A stretch of DNA of 64,000 bases from JAMHWF01 sp048500255. Its GTDB lineage: Bacteria > Pseudomonadota > Gammaproteobacteria > Burkholderiales > Burkholderiaceae_C. The position numbers and the translations under genes were made by a program. The notes under the pieces were generated by a model. That model made no database searches and was not told the origin of the DNA. It worked only from the letters and a program-made list of their open reading frames with translations. Location: NCBI GenBank assembly GCA_048500255.1, contig JASNYH010000004.1:1-64000 (forward strand). The letters are read 5' to 3'. This document shows, piece by piece, positions 31,891 through 40,813 of this stretch; position 1 is the first letter of the stretch, and the number at the start of each line of letters is the position of its first letter.

Positions 31891-33887
31891 CTCCGCGGCT
31901 CGACCATCATGCGGCCCTTCATCTCCATGTGCATGGCGTGGCAGAACCACTGGCAGTAGTACCAGTACAGCCCGGCGCGGTCGGCCTTGAACGTGACCGA
32001 CGCCGTGGCCTGCGGGGCGACCTCCATCGCGATGCCGTAGTTGACGATCGTGAAACCGTGCGTCAGGTCCTCGACCGTGTCCTTGTTGGTCACGTAGACC
32101 GTGACCTCGTCACCCTGCCGCACCGTGAAGTCGGTGAGGCTGAACGTCGGTGCGATCGAGATCATGTAGACGCGCACCTTGTTGCCGTCGCGCACCACCT
32201 TGGCCGCGCTGTCGAGGTCGACGCCGTCGGCCTGGGCCTGGCGGCGCGCGTCCTCGAACATCGGATCGTCGCGCTTCCACACGCCCACCGGGTTGACCTT
32301 GGAGCGGTGGACGATCGTCGCGTCGTGCGGCTCGGCGAAGCTCGGCGAGTCGTGCACCAGGAGCATGCGCTCGCCCGAGATGTCGATCAGCTGGTCGCAC
32401 TCGGGCTTGAGCGGGCCGACGTTGAGGAAGCGGTCCTTCGAGAACTTGTTGAGCGACAGCAGCCATTTGCCGTCGGCCTCCTTGGTCTGGCCCATCGACG
32501 TGTGGTTGTGGCCCGGCTGGTAGTGCACGTCGAGCTTCTGGATGATGGGGTCGACGTTCTCGCCCTTGAACTTGGCGATCGCCTTGGCGATCGACCACTT
32601 GCAGATCTGGCTGTCGATGAACAGCGTCGTGAAGGCGTTGCCCTTGCCGTCGTAGGCGGTGTGCAGCGGGCCGAGGCCGAGCTCGGGCTCGGCGACGACG
32701 GTGTCGCGCGGCTGAATCTTGTCGTCGAACAGGTCGTCGAACTTGCGCACGTCGAACACCGTGACGGTGGGCGAGAGCTTGCCGTTGGCGACGAGGTGGA
32801 TGCCGTCGGGCGCCATGTTGATGCCGTGCGGGCTGTTGGGCACCGGGATGTAGCGCGTGAACGGCGAACCCTTCTTGCCGTCGAGCACGGGCACGCCGCC
32901 GATCGTCCTGAACTTCTTCGCGGCGACGGCCTCCTCGATGCGCTTGAGGTTGAAGACGACGATCCAGTCCTGCTGCGCCGCCATCATCTCGCCGAGCGTG
33001 ACGCCGCCCTCCGAGTTGTAGCAGGTCGAGAAGGCGTACTTGCCCTGGTAGTCGGCGTCGACGTTGTCGAGATTGCCGTCGACGATGACCTGCCAGGCGA
33101 CCTTCATCGCCTCGCCGTCGACGGCGGTGAAGACGCATTCGTACTTCTTCGGGTCCTTCAGATTGCCGCCGGCGTTGGGGATCGGCACGGCGTCCTCGCC
33201 GTTGCAGAACACGTAGCCCGTCTTCGGATACTTCTGCAGCCGCAGGCCGTGCACCGTGTGCTGGTTGGGCAGCTCGAGGATCTTGTCGCACTTCATCACG
33301 TCGCAGCGCACGCGCGCGATGCGCGTGTTGGCCTTGTCGTTCATGTAGAGGTAGCGCCCGTCGTAGGTGCCGTCGGTGAACGACATGTGCGGGTGGTGCA
33401 GGTCGCCGTTGAGGTGCGTGCGCAGGCCCTGGGCGGCGAGGAACTTCCTCGTCTCGGGCGTCAGCCCCTCGGTGAGCACCTTCAGGCTCTCGTTGGTCTG
33501 GCCCCAGCCGGTGGCGCTGCAGCGGTTGAACACCGGCACGCGCATCAGTTCGCGCATCGACGGCAGGCCGACGATGCGCAGCTCGCCGGTCTGGCCGCTC
33601 GAGAAGAAGACGTAGTACTCGTCGAGCTCGCCCGGGCCGACGTGCGTCTTGGCGATCGACGCCTGCGCGGCCGAGGTCGAAACCTGGCTGGCGCGCGCCG
33701 CCGAGGCCGACTCCGGCGCCGAGCCGGCGCCGGGCGATGCCGCGCCGGCGGCCTGCTCGTCGCCGTTGCGCCCGCACCCGGCGAGCAGGCCGCCGGTGGC
33801 GCCGGCAGCCAGCGCCAGGCTGCCGCCGAGCACTGCGCGGCGTGCCGGATCCGCGGGCGGCTGCTTGCTGCGATCGTCATCGTTCAT
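31887..33887 (-). CDS. nosZ: Nitrous oxide reductase NosZ, Tat-type (clade I) (666 aa)
   Basis: Reduces N2O to N2 in the periplasm. N-terminal twin-arginine leader (DPARRAVLGGSLALAAG). Seven-bladed propeller with CuZ His segments DLHHPHMSF, EPHDATIV, GPLHTAYDG, SPHGINMAPDG and PGHNHTSMG. The C-terminal cupredoxin has CuA ligands C645, W647, C649, H653 and M656 (CQWFCHAMHMEM). The Tat leader plus nosR and nosX neighbours place it in the typical denitrifier clade. Length is slightly above usual owing to an Ala/Ser-rich segment after the leader. Confidence 0.97.
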   Translation of the reverse strand: MNDDDRSKQPPADPARRAVLGGSLALAAGATGGLLAGCGRNGDEQAAGAASPGAGSAPESASAARASQVSTSAAQASIAKTHVGPGELDEYYVFFSSGQTGELRIVGLPSMRELMRVPVFNRCSATGWGQTNESLKVLTEGLTPETRKFLAAQGLRTHLNGDLHHPHMSFTDGTYDGRYLYMNDKANTRIARVRCDVMKCDKILELPNQHTVHGLRLQKYPKTGYVFCNGEDAVPIPNAGGNLKDPKKYECVFTAVDGEAMKVAWQVIVDGNLDNVDADYQGKYAFSTCYNSEGGVTLGEMMAAQQDWIVVFNLKRIEEAVAAKKFRTIGGVPVLDGKKGSPFTRYIPVPNSPHGINMAPDGIHLVANGKLSPTVTVFDVRKFDDLFDDKIQPRDTVVAEPELGLGPLHTAYDGKGNAFTTLFIDSQICKWSIAKAIAKFKGENVDPIIQKLDVHYQPGHNHTSMGQTKEADGKWLLSLNKFSKDRFLNVGPLKPECDQLIDISGERMLLVHDSPSFAEPHDATIVHRSKVNPVGVWKRDDPMFEDARRQAQADGVDLDSAAKVVRDGNKVRVYMISIAPTFSLTDFTVRQGDEVTVYVTNKDTVEDLTHGFTIVNYGIAMEVAPQATASVTFKADRAGLYWYYCQWFCHAMHMEMKGRMMVEPRR

Positions 33888-33929
33888 GGGATTCCTCCTT
33901 CTGCTTCGGAGCGCCGCGGCGGGCGCGGG

Positions 33930-36287
33930 TCAGGGCGTGACGGGCCGAATCGGGATCACCGGACTGGCGGCCGCCTCGGGCGGCGCCGGCGGCGCCATCG
34001 CCGCGCGCTTCTCGCGCTTGAGGCGGCGCTGGATGCGCACCGGGCACTTGTGGTCGTGGTGGTAGAGCACCTGGCAATGCAGGCACGAGATGCACTCGTT
34101 GGGATTGATGTGGCCCTCGGGGTGGATCGCCTCGACCGGGCATTCCTTGAAGCAGCGCATGCAGGGGTTGCCGCACTCGCGGTAGCGCTTGAGCCAGTCG
34201 AACATGCGCATGCGCCCGGGCAGCGCGAGCGCTGCGCCGAGCGGGCACAGGTAGCGGCAGAAGAAGCGCTCGACGAACAGACCCGCGACGAGCAAGGCGA
34301 CCGCGAAGACGACGAAGCCCCAGTCGCGCATGAAGCGCAGCACGATCGCCGTCTTGAACGGCTCGATCTCGGCGAGCACCTCGGCCCAGGCCAGCGAGCC
34401 CAGCGACACGCCGAACAGCGCGAGGAACACGATGTACTTGACGGGCCACAGCCGCTCGTGCACGCGCCACGGGATCTTGAACTGCGGCACCTTCAGCCGC
34501 CGCGCCGCACGGTTGGTCAGCTCCTGCAGCGCGCCGAACGGGCACAGCCAGCCGCAGAACGGACCGCGCCCCCAGAACAGCAGCCCGGCCGCGACCGAGC
34601 ACCACAGGATGAAGATCAGCGGATCGACGAGGAAGGCCGACCACTCGAAGCCGCTGCGCAGCGCGCTGGTGAACGTCAGCACGTTGACGACCGACAGCTG
34701 CGCCTGCGCAACCCATCCCAGCCAGACCAGCGTCACGGCCAGGAAGGCGAGGCGAATGCGGTCGAACAGCGCCTCGCGCTGCACCAGCACGTCCTGGAAG
34801 AAGAAGATCAGCGTCAGCACTCCCAGCATCACGGCCAGCACGCCGACCGCCGCCGCCTTGCTGCGCCAGATGCGCTGCCACAGCGGCGGCGCGGACTCCC
34901 CCGCCGCCGTGTCGGCAATCGGCGCGCCTGCGGCGTCGGTGCCGCCCGCAGCGGGACCCGCTGTCGCGGCAGGGGCGGGCGCCGCCGCGGCCGCCTTCAC
35001 GTAGCGCGCCGGCAACTCGTACGGCAACTCGAACGACACGAAGGCCTTGTCGAGCGCGCCGATCGAGCGCTGCACCAGCAGCTGCAGCCGCCACGGCGCC
35101 GTGGGGTCGAAGTCGGCGTTGGGCGGCACGACGAACACGCCGATCTCGCGCAGCGGCGGGCTGCCCGGCGCGCGCAGCGCTCCGACGCGGCGGTGCAGCC
35201 GGTCGCGAAAGCGGATCGTCTCGGCGCCCTGCACCAACTCGACGCGGTCGAAGATGCCGCCGCGCACGTAGCCCGAGCCCTTGAACGAATAGACGCCGTC
35301 GCCCGCCAGCAGGATGGCGTGCTGGTCCGGCGCGAGCATCTGCGCAACGGCGGCGAATTCCTCGTCGCCCAGCAGTCGGCGGCCGATGGCCGGCTGCGAC
35401 ACCAGCGCGGCGTAGAGGTCGATGAAGGCGCCGTCGGCGGGCCCCGGCTCGGGGCGCTGCGCGGCGGCGGCGTTGCCGCTGTCGACGAAGGCCTGGTTGA
35501 CCTGGCCGATGCTCAGATGCAGGTGGCGCACCGCGCCTTCCTTCAGCAGCGCGTTCCAGTCGGCGGGCGCGACGGCCTGCGCATCGAGGCCGCGCGCCTG
35601 GCCGGCGGGGGCCGTCGCCGGCGCGGCCACCGGTGCGGAAGCGGCGGCGGCGCTGCCTCCCCCGGCCGCGCCGGCGCCGCCGGCCGCGGCGGCCGCATCG
35701 GCAGCGCGCAGCGCGCGCGTCACGCGCAGCGCCGAGCGAACGACGCTCTCGCCCGCGACGAGCACGGTGACGGTGGCGCCGCTCACGATGTCGGGCCGCG
35801 GCGGGCCCTGGCCGGCGGCCGTCGCCTGCGTCGGGTTGTAGCCGACGAAGGCCTGCAGGTAGGCGACGACCTTGCGCTCGGGGATGCCGATCAGCACGAT
35901 CGGCTCGCTGTGCGCGACGAGCCGCACGCCGACGATCGTGCCCTGCGGATCGAGCCCGACGAGGATGTGGATCGGCTTGCCCGAATAGCCGTCGGTGTCG
36001 ACGAACTGCGTCGTCAGGTAGACGTGGCCGAGCAGCCGCTCGCCCGCATAGGCGGGCGCCACCTCCGGCGAGCGCCGCAGCGGCCCGAAGCGGTCGGCCC
36101 CCGGCACGACGTCGCCCGGCTTCACCTTGGCAAGAAAGGCCGCCAGCGTCTCGCCGCCCGCCGGCTCGGCGGCGTGCGCCGGCGCGGCGCACGCGACGAC
36201 GAGCCAGAGCGCGAGCATCCACACGATCGCGCAGACGGACGTCCCGGGGAACGCCGGCGCCGGCGACACCTTGCTGGCAATGGTCAA
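33930..36287 (-). CDS. nosR: NosR, flavoprotein/polyferredoxin electron donor to NosZ (785 aa)
   Basis: A periplasmic FMN-binding domain with flavinylation motif DIVSGATVT (Thr near residue 172) is followed by membrane helices with two CxxxCP motifs (FCGWLCPFGALQ, FCRYLCPLGAAL). Ferredoxin-type clusters come last (CGNPCMRCFKECPVEAI and CISCLHCQVLYHHDHKCP). NosR carries electrons from the quinone pool to NosZ. The TTG start at 36287 is chosen for its GAGG site five bases upstream and a Lys-containing signal peptide; ATG 36218 is the alternative. Ala/Gly/Pro-rich linkers interrupt both periplasmic parts. Heads the nos operon. Confidence 0.93.
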   Translation of the reverse strand: MTIASKVSPAPAFPGTSVCAIVWMLALWLVVACAAPAHAAEPAGGETLAAFLAKVKPGDVVPGADRFGPLRRSPEVAPAYAGERLLGHVYLTTQFVDTDGYSGKPIHILVGLDPQGTIVGVRLVAHSEPIVLIGIPERKVVAYLQAFVGYNPTQATAAGQGPPRPDIVSGATVTVLVAGESVVRSALRVTRALRAADAAAAAGGAGAAGGGSAAAASAPVAAPATAPAGQARGLDAQAVAPADWNALLKEGAVRHLHLSIGQVNQAFVDSGNAAAAQRPEPGPADGAFIDLYAALVSQPAIGRRLLGDEEFAAVAQMLAPDQHAILLAGDGVYSFKGSGYVRGGIFDRVELVQGAETIRFRDRLHRRVGALRAPGSPPLREIGVFVVPPNADFDPTAPWRLQLLVQRSIGALDKAFVSFELPYELPARYVKAAAAAPAPAATAGPAAGGTDAAGAPIADTAAGESAPPLWQRIWRSKAAAVGVLAVMLGVLTLIFFFQDVLVQREALFDRIRLAFLAVTLVWLGWVAQAQLSVVNVLTFTSALRSGFEWSAFLVDPLIFILWCSVAAGLLFWGRGPFCGWLCPFGALQELTNRAARRLKVPQFKIPWRVHERLWPVKYIVFLALFGVSLGSLAWAEVLAEIEPFKTAIVLRFMRDWGFVVFAVALLVAGLFVERFFCRYLCPLGAALALPGRMRMFDWLKRYRECGNPCMRCFKECPVEAIHPEGHINPNECISCLHCQVLYHHDHKCPVRIQRRLKREKRAAMAPPAPPEAAASPVIPIRPVTP

Positions 36288-36338
36288 TGCCGCCTCGATC
36301 GGTGTTGTGGGATCATCAGTCGCACTCCCGGGCAAACA

Positions 36339-37316
36339 ATGTACCCCGAGCGCCTTCCTCCACTCGCTCGCGACCCTGGCGTCGAACGCGTCACGCTGCC
36401 GCTGCTGGTCGGCGTAGCCACCGCCGTCGAGCGCGAATCCGTGCGCCGCTACGAGGCGCTGGCCGCCGAGATGGCACGCCGCGGCAACGCCGCCACGGCG
36501 GCGGCGTTTCGCGCCATGCTCGACGAGGAGCGCCGCCACGTCGACGCCGTCGCGCACTGGGCCGCGGCGATCGGCGAGGCGCCGCCGGCCGGCGCGGTGA
36601 CGCACTTCGAGTGGCTGCTGCCGGCCGACCTCTCGACCTCGTGGGACGAGATCGCCGGCAGCGCGCTGCTCACGCCGTATCGCGCCTTCGCCATCGCCGT
36701 CGACAACGAGCAGCGCGCATTCGCGCTCTACAGCTACCTGGCTGCCGCGGCGGCCGACGAGCCGCGCGTCGCCGCCGAGGCCGAGCGGCTGGCGCACGAG
36801 GAGCTGCGCCACGCCGCGCTGATGCGCCGCTGGCGGCGCCAGGCCTACCACCGCGAGCGGCTGCGCCCGCTGCGCGAGCCGGCGCCCGCCGTCGAGTCGG
36901 TCGGCGCGCTGCAGGCGCTGCTGCAGCGGCACGAGGCCGCCATCGCGGCGCGCCACCGCGCCATCGCCGCGCGGCTGCGCGCGCTGGGCGACGACGACGG
37001 CGCCGCGCTGCTCGAGTCCCTGCTGCCGCCGACGGCGGCGGTCGCGGCGTCCGCCCCACCCGCGGAATCCGACGCCGAAGCAGCCAGCGTCGCCGACGAC
37101 CCGGTGCACCTGCTGATGGCCGCGCAGGAGCCGCTCGAGGCGCTGAGCGAGACGCTCGAAGACGTGATGCGCACGCTCGACGGCGAACTGTTCGCGCAGG
37201 CCGAGCAGGCGCTCGCGGGCGTCGTCGCACGGCTGGCGCGCATCGGGTTGCGCACGGCACGCTCCGCGCCGCCGGCGTCGCCGCACGGCGCAGCATCGCC
37301 TATGCTCGAGTCGTGA
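36339..37316 (+). CDS. Rubrerythrin/ferritin-like di-iron protein (325 aa)
   Basis: The N-terminal ~165 residues form a four-helix ferritin-like domain with di-iron ligand motifs EERRHVDAV and HEELRHAAL (two E-x-x-H pairs) plus further Glu residues in the first and third helices. The C-terminal half is helical, Ala-rich (RHEAAIAARHRAIAARLR) and ends in a segment with several Glu. No rubredoxin cysteines, so not a classical rubrerythrin. Divergent from nosR across only ~50 bases, so they may share control. Role probably in oxygen, peroxide or iron handling. Confidence 0.72.
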   Translation: MYPERLPPLARDPGVERVTLPLLVGVATAVERESVRRYEALAAEMARRGNAATAAAFRAMLDEERRHVDAVAHWAAAIGEAPPAGAVTHFEWLLPADLSTSWDEIAGSALLTPYRAFAIAVDNEQRAFALYSYLAAAAADEPRVAAEAERLAHEELRHAALMRRWRRQAYHRERLRPLREPAPAVESVGALQALLQRHEAAIAARHRAIAARLRALGDDDGAALLESLLPPTAAVAASAPPAESDAEAASVADDPVHLLMAAQEPLEALSETLEDVMRTLDGELFAQAEQALAGVVARLARIGLRTARSAPPASPHGAASPMLES

Positions 37317-37350
37317 TGAAGACGAGTCCGCTCGTCGTCGGGAGCCCATC

Positions 37351-37836
37351 GTGAACACCGTCCTGCGCCCCTCGCACCTGCTGACCGCGCTGTTGGCCGC
37401 ATCGCTCGCCGCGCTCTCGCTGCCCGCCGAGGCCGGAGGCCGCCACGGCGGCGGCCACGGCCATCGCTGGAACGGCCATCACCGCCACCATCACCACCCT
37501 CACCCCGGCGTCGTCCTCGGCATCGGGCTGGGCCTCGGCGCGGCGGCGATCTGGCATCACCACCACGCCCACCCCGCAGCGGTCTGGGGGCCGGCGCCGG
37601 TCTACGTCACGCCGCCGCCCGTCGTCTACTCGTACGCCGATCCGGCGCCGGTGCTGCCGCGCGCACCCGACCCGGTGATCTATCCGCGCAACGGCCAGAG
37701 CCCGGCGCAGACCGAGGCCGACCGCCAGGACTGCAACCGCTGGGCGACGACGCACCCCGGCGCGATGGCCGAGGCAAGTGTGTTCCACCGCGCGACGATC
37801 GCGTGCATGGAGGGGCGCGGCTACACCGTGCGCTGA
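37351..37836 (+). CDS. His-rich secreted protein (161 aa)
   Basis: Signal peptide 1-28 (ALSLPAEAGG), then an extreme His/Gly tract (HGGGHGHRWNGHHRHHHHPH), a glycine-zipper-like helix (GVVLGIGLGLGAAAIWHHHH), a Pro/Tyr-rich stretch and a small C-terminal domain with two Cys (QDCNRWAT and TIACMEGRGYTVR) that could form a disulfide. Resembles proline/glycine-zipper periplasmic proteins with the C-terminal CMxxRGY motif. The GTG start has GGAG seven bases upstream. Metal binding is likely but inferred. Confidence 0.75.
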   Translation: MNTVLRPSHLLTALLAASLAALSLPAEAGGRHGGGHGHRWNGHHRHHHHPHPGVVLGIGLGLGAAAIWHHHHAHPAAVWGPAPVYVTPPPVVYSYADPAPVLPRAPDPVIYPRNGQSPAQTEADRQDCNRWATTHPGAMAEASVFHRATIACMEGRGYTVR

Positions 37837-37859
37837 CGCGCCGCGCCGCCTGCAAGGGC

Positions 37860-38315
37860 TCAGCCGCCGCGCGCCTGCAGGTCGCGGATGAGCCCTTTCA
37901 TCTCGTCGATCTCGCGGCGCTGGCTCTCGATGATCTGGTCCGCGAGCTCGCGCACGCGCGGATCGGCGATCCTGGCGCGCTCGCTCGTCATGATGGCGAT
38001 CGAGTGGTGCGGGATCATGGCGCGCATGTATGCCACGTCCCCCACGGTCGCCTGGCTGCGCACCAGCCACAGCGCGCCGGCGAAGGCGACCACGCCGCCG
38101 GCGACGATCGCCGCATTGCGCCGCCGGTCGGTGTACATGCCACGCATGAAGGCCAGCATCAAGAGCGCCATCGCGGCCCCCATCACGACAGCCATGTAGA
38201 CGCGCGTCTCGCTGAAGAACACGTGGCCGAGGGCGTACGTGTTCAGGTACATCAGGACGAACATCACGACGGTGGATGCGGCGATCATCGAAGCGAAGCG
38301 GACATAGGGTTTCAT
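37860..38315 (-). CDS. DUF305 membrane protein (151 aa)
   Basis: Three hydrophobic N-terminal segments (MIAASTVVMFVLMYL, AVVMGAAMALLMLAFM, AAIVAGGVVAFAGALWLV) are followed by a DUF305 domain with the MIPHHSIAIMTSERA His-His motif and a helical end (QIIESQRREIDEMKGLI). DUF305 proteins often lie near copper and redox genes. ATG 38315 is chosen because GAGGGA precedes it. Faces the DUF937 gene across a 162-base region with no other gene. Confidence 0.85.
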   Translation of the reverse strand: MKPYVRFASMIAASTVVMFVLMYLNTYALGHVFFSETRVYMAVVMGAAMALLMLAFMRGMYTDRRRNAAIVAGGVVAFAGALWLVRSQATVGDVAYMRAMIPHHSIAIMTSERARIADPRVRELADQIIESQRREIDEMKGLIRDLQARGG

Positions 38316-38477
38316 CGAGGATCCCTCGTGGAGCATGCCGCGTCGGCAAGCGACGTGCCGCGAGCGCAGCGCGCCGGCCCCACGACGACCCCTCGCGGCC
38401 CTTGGCTACGGTCCGCGCCGCGCCGACCTGCAGCACACTCCGCGCAGGCGGCACGGTGCCGTCGAGGAGGACCACGC

Positions 38478-39083
38478 ATGCAGATCACGGACATCCTCGC
38501 CCAGATGGGCGGCCTGCAGTCGATGGCGCGCGAGCTCGGTGTCAGCGAGACCGACGCCGCGACAGGCGTCGAGGCGCTCGCGCCTGCGATCCTCGGCGGC
38601 TTCAAGAAGCAGGCGCAGCAGCCGGCCGGTCTCGAGGGGCTGGGCGGCCTGCTCGGTCAGCTCGGCGGCGGCGGCCTGCTCGACCAGGTGCTGTCGCCGC
38701 AGCCGACCGACGTGGCGCCGGGCAACGAAGTGCTCGGCCAGATCTTCGGCTCGCGCGACGTGAGCCGCAGCGTCGCGCAGGACGCTGCGTCGCGCACCGG
38801 GCTCGACGCCGGCCTGCTGAAGAAGATGCTGCCGATGCTCGCGATGCTCGTCGCCGGCTACATGGCCAGGCAGCGCGGCGGCGATGAGGCAGCACAGGCA
38901 CAGGCACCGTCGATGGGCGGCGGCGGCCTCGGCGACCTGCTCGGCGGGCTGCTCGGCGGCGGCGCCGGGGCGTCGAGCGCCGGCGGCATGGCCGGCGGGC
39001 TGGGCGCGATGCTCGACCTGAACGGCGACGGCAACGCGCTCGACGACATCCTGCGCATGACGGGACAGGCACGGCGGCCGTAG
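38478..39083 (+). CDS. DUF937 protein (201 aa)
   Basis: YidB-like DUF937: start MQITDILAQMGGLQSMARELG, VEALAPAILGGFKKQ, Gly-rich loops (LGGLLGQLGGGGLL), SRTGLDAGLLKKMLPMLAMLVAGYM and the EF-like LDLNGDGNALDDILRM. Function of the family is unknown. It has a GAGGAGG ribosome site just upstream. No signal peptide. Confidence 0.88.
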   Translation: MQITDILAQMGGLQSMARELGVSETDAATGVEALAPAILGGFKKQAQQPAGLEGLGGLLGQLGGGGLLDQVLSPQPTDVAPGNEVLGQIFGSRDVSRSVAQDAASRTGLDAGLLKKMLPMLAMLVAGYMARQRGGDEAAQAQAPSMGGGGLGDLLGGLLGGGAGASSAGGMAGGLGAMLDLNGDGNALDDILRMTGQARRP

Positions 39084-39104
39084 CCGCGCCTGGGGCGGTG
39101 GTCG

Positions 39105-40403
39105 TCAGCGAGCGCGCGTCACCCGCCAGACCGTGTTCGACAGGTCGTCGGCGACGATGACCGCGCCCTGCGCGTCCACCGTCACGCCGACCGGGCGGCC
39201 CATCGTCTTGCCGTCGACCTGGAATCCGCTGACGAAGTCCACCGGCGCACCGCTCGGGCGGCCGTCGCGAAACGGCACGAAAACGACCTTGTAGCCCACC
39301 GGCTGCTTGCGGTTCCAGCTGCCGTGCATGCCGACGAACGCGCCCTCGGCGAACGGGCCGTCGCCGCCGGTCCGTGCGAACGCGAGCCCGAGCGGCGCCG
39401 AATGCGACGGCAGCGCGTAGTCCGGCCGCACGCTGGCCTTCACCTTCTGTTCATCGTGCGGCCGCACGCGCGGGTCGACGTTCTGGCCCCAGTACGCGTA
39501 CGGCCAGCCGTAGAACGCGCCTTCGCGCACCGAAGTCAGGTAGTCCGGCACGAGGTCCGGGCCGAGTTCGTCGCGTTCGTTCACGACCGCCCAGAGCTGG
39601 CCGGTGCGCGGCTCGAAGGCGAGCGCGGTGGGATTGCGCAAGCCCGTCGCGAACGGACGCGCCGCGCCGCTCTCCGCGTCCACCTGCCAGACCATCGCGC
39701 GGTCTTCCTCGACCGCCATGCCGCGCTCGCCGACGTTGCTGTTCGAACCGATGCCGACGTAGAGGAAACGCCCCTCGGCATCCGCGGCGAGCGCCTTCGT
39801 CCAGTGGTGGTTGATCGCCGACGGCAGCGGCGCCACCGTCACCGGCGCCGCGGCGGCGCGGGTCTGCCCGGCCTCGTGGTCGAAGCGGACGAGCGCGTCC
39901 TGGTTGGCCACGTAGAGCCGGTTGCCGACGAGGGCCAGGCCGTAGGGTGCGTCGAGGTTCTCCGCATAGATCCAGCGGCCTTCGTAGTTGCCGTCGCCGT
40001 CGGCGTCGCGCAGCAGCGTGAGCCGATCGCCGCCATCGACCGACGTCGTGCCCTCGGACTTGAAGATGCCGGCGATGTAGTCCTTGGGCGTGAGCACCGG
40101 CGCGCTCTTGCCTTTGCCTTCGGCGACGAGGATGTCGCCATTGGGCAGCACGAGCGTCTGGCGCGGGATGCGCAGCTCGCTCGCGATGGCCGTGATCGTC
40201 CAGCCCTGCGGCACGGTCGGTCTCCGCTCGCCCCACGCCGCCGGCTGGGCGATGGCCATCTGCGGCAGCAGGCCACGCTGCGGCGCCGGCAGATCCGGGT
40301 TGGCGCCGTACTGCTCGCCCGCCGGGCCCGCCGCTGCCACGAGCGTCAGCATGGCTGCAACGACGAAGGCGATGCCGACGGAGGCTGCCGCGCGGTTCGT
40401 CAT
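39105..40403 (-). CDS. PQQ-dependent sugar (sorbosone) dehydrogenase family protein (432 aa)
   Basis: Signal peptide 1-~26. Six-bladed propeller of the soluble glucose/L-sorbosone dehydrogenase family: LPNGDILVAEGKGK, YGLALVGNRLYVANQD, INHHWTKALAAD with catalytic-type His, GLRNPTALAFEPRTG, REGAFYGWPYAYWGQNVDP, GMHGSWNRKQPVGYK. A periplasmic quinoprotein oxidising an aldose or similar and passing electrons to cytochromes is the family expectation. It is the last gene of the leftward respiratory cluster; the start overlaps the DUF2231 stop (ATGA). Confidence 0.88.
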   Translation of the reverse strand: MTNRAAASVGIAFVVAAMLTLVAAAGPAGEQYGANPDLPAPQRGLLPQMAIAQPAAWGERRPTVPQGWTITAIASELRIPRQTLVLPNGDILVAEGKGKSAPVLTPKDYIAGIFKSEGTTSVDGGDRLTLLRDADGDGNYEGRWIYAENLDAPYGLALVGNRLYVANQDALVRFDHEAGQTRAAAAPVTVAPLPSAINHHWTKALAADAEGRFLYVGIGSNSNVGERGMAVEEDRAMVWQVDAESGAARPFATGLRNPTALAFEPRTGQLWAVVNERDELGPDLVPDYLTSVREGAFYGWPYAYWGQNVDPRVRPHDEQKVKASVRPDYALPSHSAPLGLAFARTGGDGPFAEGAFVGMHGSWNRKQPVGYKVVFVPFRDGRPSGAPVDFVSGFQVDGKTMGRPVGVTVDAQGAVIVADDLSNTVWRVTRAR

Positions 40404-40783
40404 GCCGTCCTCCGGAACACGACAGCCAGGCCGATCACGGTGGCCGCCGCCGCCAGCAGCACCACCACCGCCGACAGCACCAGGCCGGCGGGCATCGCCG
40501 CCCACCCATCCTTGGCATGGACCAGCGCATTGACGATGCCGAGCACGACGCTCGTCAGCAGCAACAGCAGGTACAGCAGGCCGCGACGGTGGCGCGCGGC
40601 AGCCGAGCGCAGCACGTCGACGAGGGCCCAGATCGACGCCAGACCCGCGAAGACGAGGCCGCCGGCGATCAGCCACGAGGCGAAATTGGTCCACTGCACC
40701 TCGAAGCTGCGCGCATAGGCCCAGTCGCTGAGCAGCGCGCCAAGGAACAGCGGCAGCGCCGAGAAGGCGAGGACGGCGTGCAT
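40400..40783 (-). CDS. DUF2231 membrane protein (127 aa)
   Basis: Four hydrophobic helices with the conserved opening LPLFLGALLSDWAYARS and FEVQWTNFASWLIAGG that mark DUF2231. GAGGGA lies directly upstream of the ATG. DUF2231 proteins commonly sit beside PQQ/sorbosone dehydrogenases and cytochromes, as here (overlap ATGA). A role as membrane partner, perhaps heme- or quinone-linked, is inference. Confidence 0.85.
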   Translation of the reverse strand: MHAVLAFSALPLFLGALLSDWAYARSFEVQWTNFASWLIAGGLVFAGLASIWALVDVLRSAAARHRRGLLYLLLLLTSVVLGIVNALVHAKDGWAAMPAGLVLSAVVVLLAAAATVIGLAVVFRRTA

Positions 40784-40813
40784 GTCCCTCGGCGAGCAAC
40801 TGCGGTGCCCGTG

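Noticed and set aside
36288..36338. Possible FNR/DNR site (TTGTGGGATCATCAG) between nosR and the ferritin-like gene
   Set aside because: The half-sites are imperfect and the spacing is one base off the TTGAT-N4-ATCAA consensus; too weak to list.
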